Assembly: GCA_015064845.1 (NCBI GenBank)
Contig: SVRL01000005.1
Location: forward strand, 18,434 to 82,433
Direction of reading: 5' to 3'
DNA length: 64,000 nucleotides
Source: Oscillospiraceae bacterium
GTDB taxonomy: Bacteria > Bacillota > Clostridia > Oscillospirales > CAG-272
A program made the position numbers and the translations under genes. Positions 7,809 to 17,393 of the stretch are shown piece after piece (position 1 is the first letter of the stretch; each line of letters opens with the position of its first letter). The notes beneath the pieces were generated by a model that was not told the DNA's origin, did no database searches, and saw nothing but the letters and a program-made list of their open reading frames with translations.

Positions 7809-9599
7809 TTATTCAGCAACAGCAGCCTTGAGAGTTTCGAGCTGATTTCTGAGTTCAGCGGGAAGCTTGTCGCCGAATTTCTTGTAATGTTCTTCGATTT
7901 CAGCAGCTTCTTTTGCCCAAACGTCTTTATCAACAGCGAGAATGCTCTTAAGAGTTTCGATGTCGAAGTCGAGGTCAGTAAGGTCGATGTCTTCTGCCTT
8001 CGGAACGAAACCGATAGCAGTTTCAACTGCATCAGCAGTACCGTTGCAACGGTCAACGATCCAGTTCAGAACTCTCATGTTATCGCCGAAGCCGGGCCAA
8101 ATGAAGTTGCCTTCATCATCGGTACGGAACCAGTTAACGTTGAAGATCTTAGGAGCTTTGTCGCCGAGCTTCTTGCCCATTTCGAGCCAGTGTGCGAAGT
8201 AGTCGCCCATGTGGTAACCACAGAAAGGAAGCATAGCCATCGGGTCACGACGAACAACGCCAACAGCGCCTGCAGCAGCTGCTGTGGTTTCGGAAGCCAT
8301 AGCGGAACCTACGAATACACCGTTGTTCCAGTCTTTGGACTGGTAAACGAGAGGAGTGCATTTTGCACGGCGGCCACCGAAGATGATTGCGGAGATCGGA
8401 ACGCCTGCGCCCTTATCAAATTCTGCGGAAATGCAGGGGCAGTTTACAGCAGGAGCTGTGAAACGGGAGTTGGGATGAGCAGCATAAGTGGTCTTGTCTG
8501 CTTTAACGAACATGGAGGGATTCCAAGGATTGCCCTTCCATTCGGTTGCGTTTTCGGGAGGATTCTTGTCGAGACCTTCCCACCAAACGGTGTTATCGTC
8601 ATTGTTGATAGCAACGTTTGTGAAGATGGTGTTCTTCTTGGTGGAAGCAAGAGCGTTGAAGTTGGATTTTTCGTTGGTACCGGGAGCTACGCCGAAGAAG
8701 CCGTTTTCGGGGTTGATCGCGTAGAGTCTGCCGTCGGCACCAATGCGCATCCAAGCAATATCATCGCCAACAGTCCAAATCTTGTAACCTTTTTCAAGGA
8801 GATATGCGGGAGGAATCATCATAGCGAGGTTGGTCTTACCGCAAGCAGAGGGGAATGCAGCAGCAACGTAAGTAACTTCGCCCTGGGGATTTTCAAGACC
8901 GAGAATGAGCATGTGTTCAGCCATCCAGCCTTCTTTCCAACCCTGGTAAGAAGCGATACGGAGAGCAAAGCATTTCTTACCGAGAAGAACGTTGCCGCCG
9001 TACGCGGAGTTAACGGAAATGATAGTGTTGTCTTCGGGGAACTGGCAGATATATCTCTTTTCGGGATCTACGTCGCATTTTGCGTGAAGACCTCTTACCC
9101 AGTCATTGGAGTCGCCGAGAACATCAAGAACAGCTGTGCCTACGCGAGTCATGATAACCATGTTCAAAACAACGTAGATGGAGTCTGTTACTTCGATACC
9201 TGCTTTTGCGAGAGGAGAACCGATCGGGCCCATGGAGAAAGGAATGATATACATCGTTCTGCCCTTATAAGTACCGCGAGCGATATCATAGAGCTTTGCA
9301 TACATTTCCTGAGGGTCGCACCAGTTATTGGTAGGACCTGCATTTTCTTTTTCTCTGGAGCAAATAAAGGTTCTGTCTTCTACACGTGCAACGTCGTTGG
9401 GTTTTGTTCTGTGATAATAACAACCGGGAAGCTTTTCTTCGTTAAGCTTAATCATTTCGCCTGTTGCGCAAGCTTCTGCGCGAAGTGCTTCAAGCTGTTC
9501 TTCGCTACCATCAATAACAACAACGTTATCGGGTGTAAGGAGAGCTTTCATCTCATCAATCCATGCAAGGACTGTGGGATTCTTTGTGAATTTGTTCAT
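7809..9599 (-). CDS. pckG: Phosphoenolpyruvate carboxykinase (GTP)
   Basis: Interconverts oxaloacetate plus GTP with PEP, CO2 and GDP in the cytosol. The GTP-type family is recognised from the kinase-1 loop FPSACGKTNLAM near residue 250, the SVNSAYGGN segment, RTMYIIPFSMGP and FGGRRAKCTPLVYQS. About 596 residues is standard. The likely start is the ATG at 9599, ten bases downstream of GAAAGGAA; the track start at 9608 is a TTG next to that site. In fermenters this enzyme often runs in the PEP-carboxylating direction, and ppdK at the window end acts on the same PEP/pyruvate node. The 642-residue ORF on the opposite strand is a codon-bias shadow. Confidence 0.97.
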   Translation of the reverse strand: MNKFTKNPTVLAWIDEMKALLTPDNVVVIDGSEEQLEALRAEACATGEMIKLNEEKLPGCYYHRTKPNDVARVEDRTFICSREKENAGPTNNWCDPQEMYAKLYDIARGTYKGRTMYIIPFSMGPIGSPLAKAGIEVTDSIYVVLNMVIMTRVGTAVLDVLGDSNDWVRGLHAKCDVDPEKRYICQFPEDNTIISVNSAYGGNVLLGKKCFALRIASYQGWKEGWMAEHMLILGLENPQGEVTYVAAAFPSACGKTNLAMMIPPAYLLEKGYKIWTVGDDIAWMRIGADGRLYAINPENGFFGVAPGTNEKSNFNALASTKKNTIFTNVAINNDDNTVWWEGLDKNPPENATEWKGNPWNPSMFVKADKTTYAAHPNSRFTAPAVNCPCISAEFDKGAGVPISAIIFGGRRAKCTPLVYQSKDWNNGVFVGSAMASETTAAAAGAVGVVRRDPMAMLPFCGYHMGDYFAHWLEMGKKLGDKAPKIFNVNWFRTDDEGNFIWPGFGDNMRVLNWIVDRCNGTADAVETAIGFVPKAEDIDLTDLDFDIETLKSILAVDKDVWAKEAAEIEEHYKKFGDKLPAELRNQLETLKAAVAE

Positions 9600-9784
9600 A
9601 GTCAACAATTCCTTTCAAGAAAAATTATAAAATGCGTTACCACGCAAAATTATTTCAACAAAAAACAAATGTTGCGCATATGCATTCTCATACATATCAA
9701 TCATATCATAAAATTATGATTTTGTCAATGGAATTCACGCAAATATACTTTTTCAAAAAAAATAATTTATTTTCAAAAAAACTA

Positions 9785-9813
9785 TTGACAAATCAAATCT
9801 TTTGTGATATAGT
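9785..9813 (+). promoter_or_regulatory. Promoter of tRNA-Ser
   Basis: TTGACA-17 bp-TATAGT, 50 bp upstream of the tRNA. Confidence 0.75.
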
Positions 9814-9862
9814 ATTAACCGTACCGAGCGAATTGCCTCGGTCATCATAATGTTTGATATTC

Positions 9863-9957
9863 GGAGAAGTACTCAAGTTGGCCGAAGAGGCGCCCCTGCT
9901 AAGGGTGTAGGTCGGATTTTAACCGGCGCGAGAGTTCAAATCTCTCCTTCTCCGCCA
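9863..9957 (+). tRNA. tRNA-Ser (anticodon GCT)
   Basis: Class II tRNA. Acceptor arms GGAGAAG and CTTCTCC enclose a D-arm, anticodon GCT at 9898-9900 in the loop CTGCTAA, a long variable arm as expected for serine, a GTTCAAAT T-loop, discriminator G and an encoded CCA. It reads AGC/AGT codons. Confidence 0.96.
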
Positions 9958-9960
9958 GAA

Positions 9961-9986
9961 GCACCTGTGAAGACAGGTGCTTTTTT
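9961..9986 (+). terminator. Intrinsic terminator of tRNA-Ser
   Basis: GCACCTGT-GAAG-ACAGGTGC followed by six T residues, directly after the tRNA. Confidence 0.9.
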
Positions 9987-10130
9987 CTTTCAAAAATGTA
10001 GGCGCAGACTGGATTTTCTCGCTTTTTATCGTTTTAGGTTTATATGCGTTTTCTTTGTTTTTCGGGTGTCAAATTGGGTGTCAAACACTTTTGTAAATAT
10101 GAAATTGGAATTTTTACACGGTTTTCCTTC

Positions 10131-10159
10131 TTGCTTTTATCTGTATTTGATGATATAAT
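10131..10159 (+). promoter_or_regulatory. Promoter of the oligoendopeptidase gene
   Basis: TTGCTT-17 bp-TATAAT, with the -10 extended by TGA. The start codon is about 37 bp downstream. Confidence 0.65.
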
Positions 10160-10195
10160 AATAAAACAATAATCCGAAAAGGACGGTAAACTGTT

Positions 10196-11959
10196 ATGTA
10201 TAACGAATGGTCATTGGAAGCTTTCTATCACGGGACGAATGATCCCGCACTGGAAAAAGACATGGCGCATCTTGCAGAGCTGATCGACAAATTCAAAACC
10301 GCCGTTGCCGAGCTTTCGCTTGAGGACACACGCGCATCTTTGCGAAAAACGATTGAAATCGAAGAGGAAATGTCAGTTCTTACGCGCAAACTCGGCAGTT
10401 ATTTCAATCTGCGCCGTTCGGCGCACAGCCCCGATACGGAAGGCGCAAAATATTCTACGAAACTGCAAAATATGATGGCCAGCAAAACAAAGGATACCGT
10501 GATATTCCGAAAATTTATCGGTTCAATTGAAGATATTGATTCGGTTATTCGCGGCGATGAAATTCTGGAGGCGTACAAATTTCATTTTGAACAAATCAAA
10601 AATAATGCTTCTCACAAGCTTTCCGATGAAGCAGAAGATGTTTTTACGCGTATGAATCTTTCGGGCGGCAGAGCGTGGGGGGATCTCTTTGCATATTTGA
10701 CGGCAAACGTCATCGTGGATTATAAAGGTAAAAAAACTTCTCTTTCCGCCGTACGCGGTCTTGCCGAAAGCGATAATGCCGAAGAAAGAAAAGCGGCATA
10801 TGAAGCGGAGCTTGCATGTTACGATAAAATTCGCGATTCCATTGCCTTTGCACTCAACAGCATCAAAGCGCAAGTCAATACCGAAGCCGAATTACGCGGT
10901 TATGAAAACCCGCTCGCCATGACGCTCGAACAGTCACGTATGAAAAAAGAAACCCTGGAGGCCATGTTTTCGGCAATGCGCGAATCATTTCCGAAATTTC
11001 ACGAATATCTGCGCCATAAGGCGCTTCTGCTCGGCTATGAAAACGGATTGCCCTGGTATGAAATTTTAGCGCCGATGGGAAAAGCAGACGCTAAAATTTA
11101 CACTGTCGAAGAAGCACATGCGTATCTCGTGGAGCATTTCGCCTCTTTCGCGCCCGATCTTGCTGAAATGGTTGATACAGCTTTCCGCGAAGAATGGATT
11201 GATTTTTATCCTCGTAAAGGTAAAGTCGGAGGTGCTTTCTGTTCCAATCTGCCGTTTATGAAGCAAAGCCGCATCTTAACGAACTTTTCGGGTACGTTCG
11301 GTTCAATTACAACCCTGGCACATGAACTCGGACACGCTTATCACGGAAAACAGATTGAAAATCACCGCCCCTTGAATACGTCCTATACCATGCCCGTTGC
11401 GGAAACCGCTTCCAATTTCAATGAATTGATTATCGTTAACCACGCCATTGAAAAAGCAGAAGGAGAAGAAAAAATTCGTCTGATCGAAACGCAGATTCAG
11501 GATATGACGCAGATCATCGTAGATATCTATTCCCGTTTTCTTTTCGAAGATGAAGTATTCCGCCGCAGAAAAGATACTTTCCTTTTTGCCGACGAACTGG
11601 AAAAAATTATGGTCGAGGCACAAAAGGAAGCTTTCGGAAACGGACTGGATCCCGCATATCTGCACCCATATATGTGGTGTTGCAAAAGTCATTATTACCG
11701 CGCAGGGTTGAGTTATTATAACTTTCCTTACGCATTCGGCGGTCTGTTTTCACGTGGGCTTTATGCAAAATATCTGGAAGAAGGCGAAGCTTTTCTTCCC
11801 AAATACAGAGCTCTTCTCAAGGCAACGACCATAGACACCGTGGAAAACGTTGCTAAAATTGCGGGAATTGACCTTACAGAACCCGATTTCTGGCGCAAAA
11901 GCCTTGCCACCATTACGGATCAGATCGATCTTTTCATCCGGGAAACAAGCACTCTCTGA
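10196..11959 (+). CDS. pepF: M3-family oligoendopeptidase F
   Basis: Cytosolic zinc metallopeptidase that trims short peptides. The HELGH motif of the M3 family is present (LAHELGHAYHGKQ, near residue 376), preceded by the NFSGTFGSITT segment and followed by the downstream glutamate region (VAETASNFNEL). The helical N-terminal half and total length of 587 residues are typical of the PepF/M3B group. The start ATG follows AAAGGACGG. The gene has its own promoter and terminator. Confidence 0.93.
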   Translation: MYNEWSLEAFYHGTNDPALEKDMAHLAELIDKFKTAVAELSLEDTRASLRKTIEIEEEMSVLTRKLGSYFNLRRSAHSPDTEGAKYSTKLQNMMASKTKDTVIFRKFIGSIEDIDSVIRGDEILEAYKFHFEQIKNNASHKLSDEAEDVFTRMNLSGGRAWGDLFAYLTANVIVDYKGKKTSLSAVRGLAESDNAEERKAAYEAELACYDKIRDSIAFALNSIKAQVNTEAELRGYENPLAMTLEQSRMKKETLEAMFSAMRESFPKFHEYLRHKALLLGYENGLPWYEILAPMGKADAKIYTVEEAHAYLVEHFASFAPDLAEMVDTAFREEWIDFYPRKGKVGGAFCSNLPFMKQSRILTNFSGTFGSITTLAHELGHAYHGKQIENHRPLNTSYTMPVAETASNFNELIIVNHAIEKAEGEEKIRLIETQIQDMTQIIVDIYSRFLFEDEVFRRRKDTFLFADELEKIMVEAQKEAFGNGLDPAYLHPYMWCCKSHYYRAGLSYYNFPYAFGGLFSRGLYAKYLEEGEAFLPKYRALLKATTIDTVENVAKIAGIDLTEPDFWRKSLATITDQIDLFIRETSTL

Positions 11960-11966
11960 TAACATG

Positions 11967-12000
11967 AAATCCCTCGCGCTGTCTAGAGCGGGGGATTTTT
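11967..12000 (+). terminator. Intrinsic terminator after pepF
   Basis: AAATCCCTCGC pairs with GCGGGGGATTT, followed by a T run. Confidence 0.85.
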
Positions 12001-12075
12001 GTTGAAATTGACTTTAATTTTTCAATTCCGAAGTGAAAAAATCAATATTTTACATAAAGTAATCAATAAAGGTCC

Positions 12076-12104
12076 TTGAAAAAAATCCAAATTTATGGTT
12101 TAAT
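12076..12104 (+). promoter_or_regulatory. Promoter of the amidohydrolase/DegT pair
   Basis: TTGAAA-17 bp-TTTAAT, with a leader of about 30 bases. Confidence 0.6.
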
Positions 12105-12142
12105 TGAAACATAAGAATTATTTTTAAAAGGAGGAACGTAAA

Positions 12143-13057
12143 ATGATTCCCGTAAAAAAAATCGACATTCATGCTCACGCTGTTGCATTCCCTGAGTTTT
12201 ATCCTCCGTTTTACGGACGCGGCGGACAGCGTTATCTCAGTGCGGAAGAACTGATTGCTTTTTATGATGAACTGAACATTGAAAAAGGCGTGCTTTTGCC
12301 TATTTCTTCTTGCGAAGGTCAGCCCTCTCCGATGACGAGCGAAGGTTGCGCATTTTTGGCAAAACAACACCCAGACCGTTTTCTTTGGTTTTGCGGCGTT
12401 GATCCCCGTACGGGTGCACATACTCCAACAACCGATCTTTCTTATTTTTTGAATCACTATAAGGCACTCGGCGCGCTTGGTTTGGGTGAATTGACCGCAC
12501 AGCTCAAAACAGACGATCCCATGATGGAAAATCTTTTTGCGCATTGCGCGGCTTGCAAAATGCCCGTTTTGATCCACATTGCCACACAGCACGGCGGTAT
12601 GTACGGCATTGAGGATGAACTTGGTTTGCCCCGACTTGAAAAAATGATGAAAAAATATCCCGATCTTATCATCATCGGACATTCCCAAGCATTCTGGGCG
12701 GAAATGTCCGGCGACATCACGGAAGCAACACGCGGAGGATATCCGAGAGGAAAAGTTACCTCCGAAGGCAGAATTTATGAAATGATGCGTTCCTGCCCGA
12801 ATTTGTATTGCGATCTTTCCGCAGGAAGCGGAATGAACGCGCTTCGCCGCGATCCCGAAAACGCAGCAAAATTTATTGAGGAATTTTCCGACCGTATTCT
12901 TTACGGCTGTGATATTTGCGGTACGAAAAACAAGCATCAGTATGAATTCGATGCATTCCTGACTAACATGGTGGAAGAAGGATTGATAAGCGAAGAAAAT
13001 TATCGCAAAATCGTCCGTGAAAACGCAATCCGTTTGCTCGGTCTGGAAGACAATTAA
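12143..13057 (+). CDS. Amidohydrolase-family metal-dependent hydrolase
   Basis: TIM-barrel hydrolase of the amidohydrolase-2 family. The metal-binding DIHAHA motif is at residues 8-13, further histidines sit in LIHIATQHGG and IIGHSQAF, and a late Asp in YGCDICGT is in the expected place. The length of 304 residues fits. It has a strong GGAGG site. It precedes a DegT-type aminotransferase by about 80 bp, probably in one transcript. Substrates in this family range from decarboxylated aromatics to lactones, and nothing here identifies one. Confidence 0.82.
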   Translation: MIPVKKIDIHAHAVAFPEFYPPFYGRGGQRYLSAEELIAFYDELNIEKGVLLPISSCEGQPSPMTSEGCAFLAKQHPDRFLWFCGVDPRTGAHTPTTDLSYFLNHYKALGALGLGELTAQLKTDDPMMENLFAHCAACKMPVLIHIATQHGGMYGIEDELGLPRLEKMMKKYPDLIIIGHSQAFWAEMSGDITEATRGGYPRGKVTSEGRIYEMMRSCPNLYCDLSAGSGMNALRRDPENAAKFIEEFSDRILYGCDICGTKNKHQYEFDAFLTNMVEEGLISEENYRKIVRENAIRLLGLEDN

Positions 13058-13138
13058 GCCTTATATACTGAAAGTCCATCATATTCACATACAATATGAT
13101 ATAAATACATAGGGAAACACAGAAAGGATATCGCTGTT

Positions 13139-14482
13139 ATGACAAACGAAAAACTGGCAATTCTCGGCGGCACACCCACAATTCCGAAGGGAACGATTCC
13201 CGCAGAAACCCTTGATAAACTTTTCCGTCAGATGGTCTTGACCAAAGAAGCGGAAGATGCGGCAATGGACGTTATTCGCAGAGGCGCATTTTCCGGTACG
13301 GACATAACGGAAAAATTCCAGAATGAATTTGCCGCGTGGCAAGGCACCGAATACGCAATCGCATATTGCAACGGTACAATGGCGCTTACGTCTGCAATGT
13401 TTGCCATCGGTCTCGGTGAAGGCGATGAAATTATCTGTCCCACAAAAACTTATTGGGGCAGCGTTTCGCAAGCAATCAACTTCGGCGCTTCTGCCGTATT
13501 CTGCAATATCAACGATATGCTCAGCATGGACCCCAATGATCTGGAGCGTTGTATCACCCCTCGCACGAAAGCCATCATGGTCGTTCACTATTACGCTTAT
13601 CCTTGTGATATGGATGCCATCATGGCAATTGCAAAAAAACACAATCTGAAAGTGATTGAAGACGTTTCCCACGCGCAAGGCGGACTTTATAAAGGGAAAA
13701 AGCTCGGAACCTTCGGTGATGTTGCCGCAATGTCTCTTATGAGCATGAAATCTTTCGCTTGCGGAGAACTCGGCGTATTGGTAACTAACGACCGCAAAAT
13801 TTACGAAAGAGCCATGGCGTTCGGTCATTATGAACGAAATAACGCAAAATATATTCAGGAATGCGAAGATCTGAAGGATTATTTCCATATTGCGCTCGGC
13901 GGTGCAAAGGGCCGCGCAAATCAGGTTTGTACGGCAATCGGAAGAGATCAGCTCAAGCATTATGACGAACGATGTGAAAAAATCCGCGAAGCCATGAACT
14001 ATTTCTGGGATCAGCTTGAAGGAATGCCCGGCATTCGCGCAATCCGCGTTGACGAATCCACAGGATCCAATATGGCAGGCTGGTACTGTCCTCACGGTGC
14101 GTATTATCCCGAAGAATTGCACGGTCTTTCCGTTAAACGCTTTGCACAGGCAGTTTACGCGGAAATCGGCGGTTATGTAAAAGAAGGCGGCAACTTCTGT
14201 CTGCATACCCATAAATTCTTCAAAACGTTTGATATGACACATCGCGGCGTACCCGGAAGAATCGCTTATAACGATCGCGACGTCCGCGAAGACGACTCTC
14301 TCTGCGATCCTTCTATCACGAAATATTGCTTCTCCGTGCCAAGATTCAATTATCTGGATAAAGAAATCGTAGATCTCTTCGTTGCCGGCTTCAAAAAAGT
14401 TATAGAAAATCACGAAGCTCTTCTTGCAGAGGATAAAAAAGAAGCACAAGGCGGCCGTTGGTACGGTAATGACAATCACTGA
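13139..14482 (+). CDS. DegT/DnrJ/EryC1/StrS-family aminotransferase
   Basis: PLP-dependent fold type I enzyme of the sugar-aminotransferase family. It has the substrate/PLP pocket segment GTEYAIAYCNGTMAL, the Asp of VIEDVSHAQGG that contacts the pyridine nitrogen, and the Schiff-base lysine in MSMKSFACGELG (about residue 204). At 447 residues it is longer than most (360-400). No nucleotide-sugar genes are nearby, so a role in surface-sugar synthesis is not supported; it may act on a keto-sugar or cyclitol together with the upstream amidohydrolase. An AAAGGA site precedes the ATG. Confidence 0.87.
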   Translation: MTNEKLAILGGTPTIPKGTIPAETLDKLFRQMVLTKEAEDAAMDVIRRGAFSGTDITEKFQNEFAAWQGTEYAIAYCNGTMALTSAMFAIGLGEGDEIICPTKTYWGSVSQAINFGASAVFCNINDMLSMDPNDLERCITPRTKAIMVVHYYAYPCDMDAIMAIAKKHNLKVIEDVSHAQGGLYKGKKLGTFGDVAAMSLMSMKSFACGELGVLVTNDRKIYERAMAFGHYERNNAKYIQECEDLKDYFHIALGGAKGRANQVCTAIGRDQLKHYDERCEKIREAMNYFWDQLEGMPGIRAIRVDESTGSNMAGWYCPHGAYYPEELHGLSVKRFAQAVYAEIGGYVKEGGNFCLHTHKFFKTFDMTHRGVPGRIAYNDRDVREDDSLCDPSITKYCFSVPRFNYLDKEIVDLFVAGFKKVIENHEALLAEDKKEAQGGRWYGNDNH

Positions 14483-14504
14483 AAATAATTGATGTATAAA
14501 GCGC

Positions 14505-14543
14505 AAAGAACCCGACGTGTGAAAAACACAGGACGGGTTCTTT
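14505..14543 (+). terminator. Intrinsic terminator after the DegT gene
   Basis: AAAGAACCCG and CGGGTTCTTT form a 10-bp outer stem around a GTGTGAAAAACACA inner hairpin, followed by CCTTTT. Confidence 0.8.
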
Positions 14544-14586
14544 CCTTTTGATTTTGGAAATATGGACTGCTGTGCTACAGCAACTA

Positions 14587-15150
14587 TCAGCGGCGTTCTG
14601 TCGCTTTTTCTCTATATCGAATCAGTGCCACAACCGTTGAGATTGTACACAGAAGATCATTGACAAATGCCACGGGATACATCTTGAATATACTGTTCAA
14701 AAGCCAGAACAGACACCAGAAAAACGAAAATCGGCGCAAACGCTTTTCATCGGATCTGCTATTGGCAATCACGGCGAAAATACCTGCCAGAAGCGGAAAA
14801 ATATCGGACCATACACCAAAGCTCAAAAGAGAAAATCCGGAAATCAACACAATAAAAATACCAATACTGATAGGATTCGTTGCCCACTTCCATTTATCTT
14901 TTTTGGAAAAAACGGCAAGCATAACCGCGCTCAATGCGCAAGCGATCGCGCTGGTCAAATCTCCCTGCAACAAAAAATACGCCACCCAACACGTTTGTCC
15001 GAAAAAATTGCTGAGAATAATGGTAACTCTATGCTTGAATTGAAAAGCAATAATCGAAAGGATCATTGCAATCAATCCAACGCCGTAAACAAGGATATAA
15101 TAACTTTTTCCCAAAGCATTTATCATTCCATCCACGGAAAAACCAAGCAT
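14587..15150 (-). CDS. YgjV-family inner membrane protein
   Basis: 187 residues with about six hydrophobic segments. The arrangement fits the Imp-YgjV family: GLIAMILSIIAFQFKHR, then NFFGQTCWVAYFLLQG, then SDIFPLLAGIFAVIANS. The family's function is unknown. AAGGAGAAGG precedes the ATG and overlaps the end of the upstream serine hydrolase gene (14-bp gap), so the two are cotranscribed. Confidence 0.8.
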   Translation of the reverse strand: MLGFSVDGMINALGKSYYILVYGVGLIAMILSIIAFQFKHRVTIILSNFFGQTCWVAYFLLQGDLTSAIACALSAVMLAVFSKKDKWKWATNPISIGIFIVLISGFSLLSFGVWSDIFPLLAGIFAVIANSRSDEKRLRRFSFFWCLFWLLNSIFKMYPVAFVNDLLCTISTVVALIRYREKATERR

Positions 15151-15164
15151 ATAAAACCTTCTCC

Positions 15165-16643
15165 TTATTGCGCTTCCGCTTCAGCAGTCATGATTCCCGT
15201 ATATTCATCCAAAAAGGCTTCCGCTACCTTTGTCATTCGTACCGAAACGTTTTTTTCATCGCGAAAACCGAAAACGATTGCAAGGTTGGCAAAATATTTG
15301 TCGATGATCTGCACGCGGATACGTAATTTTCGTTCTTCGGGCCAATCGGCACTGAATGCGGCACGGTATGTGTTACCCGGCTCAGGCGTATTGCCTATCA
15401 TATCGGAGTATCCCTCCTCGGGAAACAGCGCGAAGACATTATGACCAAATCCAAACGGCATACATTTGATGCCTTGTTTGTTTTCATAATGGAATTTTCC
15501 TTCCAATCCATCAAATTCCAAACGAAACCATTTGATACCCATAGGATTTTTATCCGCTTTAAAAGTTACCCCATCTATCTCGGAGGCAAAAGGGCTTTCT
15601 CTTTTTTCCGTCAGATAAAAGAGTTTTCGCTCAGAAAGCCATGTCGTAAGCGCACGATTCTCTTCTGGCGCGGGAGATAAACTCGAGCCGTCCTCGCTGA
15701 TATGATCCAGGATATTACGGTACAGCGCATCAAAAATCTGTTCATATCCGTGAGGGTTGCCCTGCGTATCGGCGTTGATTACGAATACGAGATCGTGTTT
15801 CGGATCACAGAAACCAAGCTGTGCGCCCATACCGTAAGTACTGAAACAACCGCGCGCCATGCCCCAGATCTGATATCCGTATCCAAACCCATCATGCGCA
15901 ACAAATCCGAAATCGTTATTGCAAACATGCAGCGTAGTAGCTTCGCGCATAAATTTTTCATTCAGATAGCGTTTTCCGTGAAACGTTCCTCTATTCAAAA
16001 GAAAACGCGCAAACAGCAAAAGGTCTCTTGCCGTACAAAGTATACCTGAATCCGCCCAAGAATAGCCGCCCGGTGTTTTCAGGCAGTAGGCATCCTCGGA
16101 AAATCCGATTTCTGTCAGAAACTTTTCCTGCAAATACTGCAAAAACGGCTTACCCGTCAGTTTTTCCACGATTACCCCCAGCATAAACGAGCCTGCGCTG
16201 TCGTAATCAAAAAGCGTTGCAGGAAGCTTCGTCGGCTGATTTTCAAAATAGGTGGCAACGCGGTCGGTTACGTTCGGCAAAAACCAATGTACACCGCGCA
16301 GACTGCTTTCCATCGTCAAAAGCTCACGGACAGTCGAGGTATGCCGTGCCGCGCCCTCTCTTTCAAGATATTCGGGAAAGAATTTTGCAATCGGGTCATC
16401 TAGAGAAAGCAACCCATCCTGTTCGCAAAAGCCTATCGCAACTGCCACAAAGCTTTTTGTGGTGGAATACATACGGTGCTTAAAATCCTTATGAAAGGGA
16501 GCGTAATAACATTCTGAAAAAACAGCATCCCCTCTTGCCAATATCACGCTATGGACAGGAATATGATATCCCTCCAACGTTTCATAAAACCGACGGACAC
16601 AGGCAGAGGATATTCCTGCCTGCTCAGGTGTGCAAATACGCAT
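15165..16643 (-). CDS. Beta-lactamase-family serine hydrolase (class C/PBP4-like)
   Basis: Serine-reactive acyl enzyme with the SXXK motif in YSTTKSFVAVAIG (about residues 59-62) and a YXS second motif in FDYDSAGSF. A beta-sandwich C-terminal domain starts near residue 330. It lacks a signal peptide, so it is probably cytoplasmic. Family members act as esterases, D-aminopeptidases or peptidases as often as lactamases, and resistance should not be inferred. AGGAG precedes the ATG. It lies between a PH-like protein gene and a YgjV gene in a leftward operon. Confidence 0.85.
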   Translation of the reverse strand: MRICTPEQAGISSACVRRFYETLEGYHIPVHSVILARGDAVFSECYYAPFHKDFKHRMYSTTKSFVAVAIGFCEQDGLLSLDDPIAKFFPEYLEREGAARHTSTVRELLTMESSLRGVHWFLPNVTDRVATYFENQPTKLPATLFDYDSAGSFMLGVIVEKLTGKPFLQYLQEKFLTEIGFSEDAYCLKTPGGYSWADSGILCTARDLLLFARFLLNRGTFHGKRYLNEKFMREATTLHVCNNDFGFVAHDGFGYGYQIWGMARGCFSTYGMGAQLGFCDPKHDLVFVINADTQGNPHGYEQIFDALYRNILDHISEDGSSLSPAPEENRALTTWLSERKLFYLTEKRESPFASEIDGVTFKADKNPMGIKWFRLEFDGLEGKFHYENKQGIKCMPFGFGHNVFALFPEEGYSDMIGNTPEPGNTYRAAFSADWPEERKLRIRVQIIDKYFANLAIVFGFRDEKNVSVRMTKVAEAFLDEYTGIMTAEAEAQ

Positions 16644-16668
16644 AATTTTTCTCCTGTATTGGTTCTTT

Positions 16669-17160
16669 TTATTTTAACTTAACGCCTAAAGCCTTGTATT
16701 TCCGTTCCCATTTCAGACGTTCGTTTCTTCGCTTGATCAATTCGATTTCGATCAGGCGATTGGGATGCAGATGCGGGAAAGTCATCAAAAAGTCATAATT
16801 CTCCCAATGGTCCGATATTTTCATTATTTTCTTTTTACCTTGACACAGATAGATATTACACCTTTTGAGATCGATATGCCTAATGGCTGACCACATAACT
16901 TCACATAAAGGGTATTCTATATCTTTGTGCATTGGTCTTCTTACGATTACCGTTTTTTTCTCAAAGGATATCGTACATTTTGACATATAGAAAATTTCAT
17001 ATAAACAACAGATCAGCGAAATGGGCGTAACGAGATACATCAGTAAAAATTTAGGGTCCAAGAATACTGCTCCCGCTATCGGCAACAGCTGTAAAGCAAC
17101 GGAAGCGAAAATTTTCAGCCTCATATCGCAGGGAACCCAGGTAATTACAGACTTATTCAT
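16669..17160 (-). CDS. Membrane-anchored PH-like domain protein
   Basis: 163 residues. Two hydrophobic segments lie at about 15-55 (FASVALQLLPIAGAVFL, LLMYLVTPISLICCLYEIFYM). A beta-rich cytoplasmic part follows (CTISFEKKTVIVRRPMHKDIEYPL), resembling bacterial PH domains, then a basic tail. AGAGGTGA precedes the ATG. It is first in the leftward cluster with the serine hydrolase. The PH-like reading rests on pattern only. Confidence 0.65.
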   Translation of the reverse strand: MNKSVITWVPCDMRLKIFASVALQLLPIAGAVFLDPKFLLMYLVTPISLICCLYEIFYMSKCTISFEKKTVIVRRPMHKDIEYPLCEVMWSAIRHIDLKRCNIYLCQGKKKIMKISDHWENYDFLMTFPHLHPNRLIEIELIKRRNERLKWERKYKALGVKLK

Positions 17161-17393
17161 CGTAATTCACCTCTGATTTGAAAATTTTTAAATAAGCGAG
17201 AAAGATGAATTCTTGTTTATAAGCCTCCCTCGGGAGCAAGCCTTTTGGTTTGTTTGCTTTTCAAACAAAAACTTATCTCTGATTTCTATTAAAAGTAAAT
17301 ACCTTTACCATAAATTTATGATCCTTTGGACTTGTGTTTTATTGTCATTCGGTGTATAATAATATCGAATATGAACCAAAAAGGAGCAGCAGC

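Noticed and set aside
7791-9719. 642-residue plus-strand ORF
   Set aside because: Exactly antisense to pckG, with Cys/Ser/Val-rich composition, no ribosome site and no domain. It is a codon-bias shadow of a long conserved gene.
9850-10158. 102-residue ORF over the tRNA-Ser region
   Set aside because: Its first part is the tRNA and its terminator, so it is not coding.
13085-14506. 473-residue minus-strand ORF
   Set aside because: Antisense to the DegT-family aminotransferase, with no recognisable domains.
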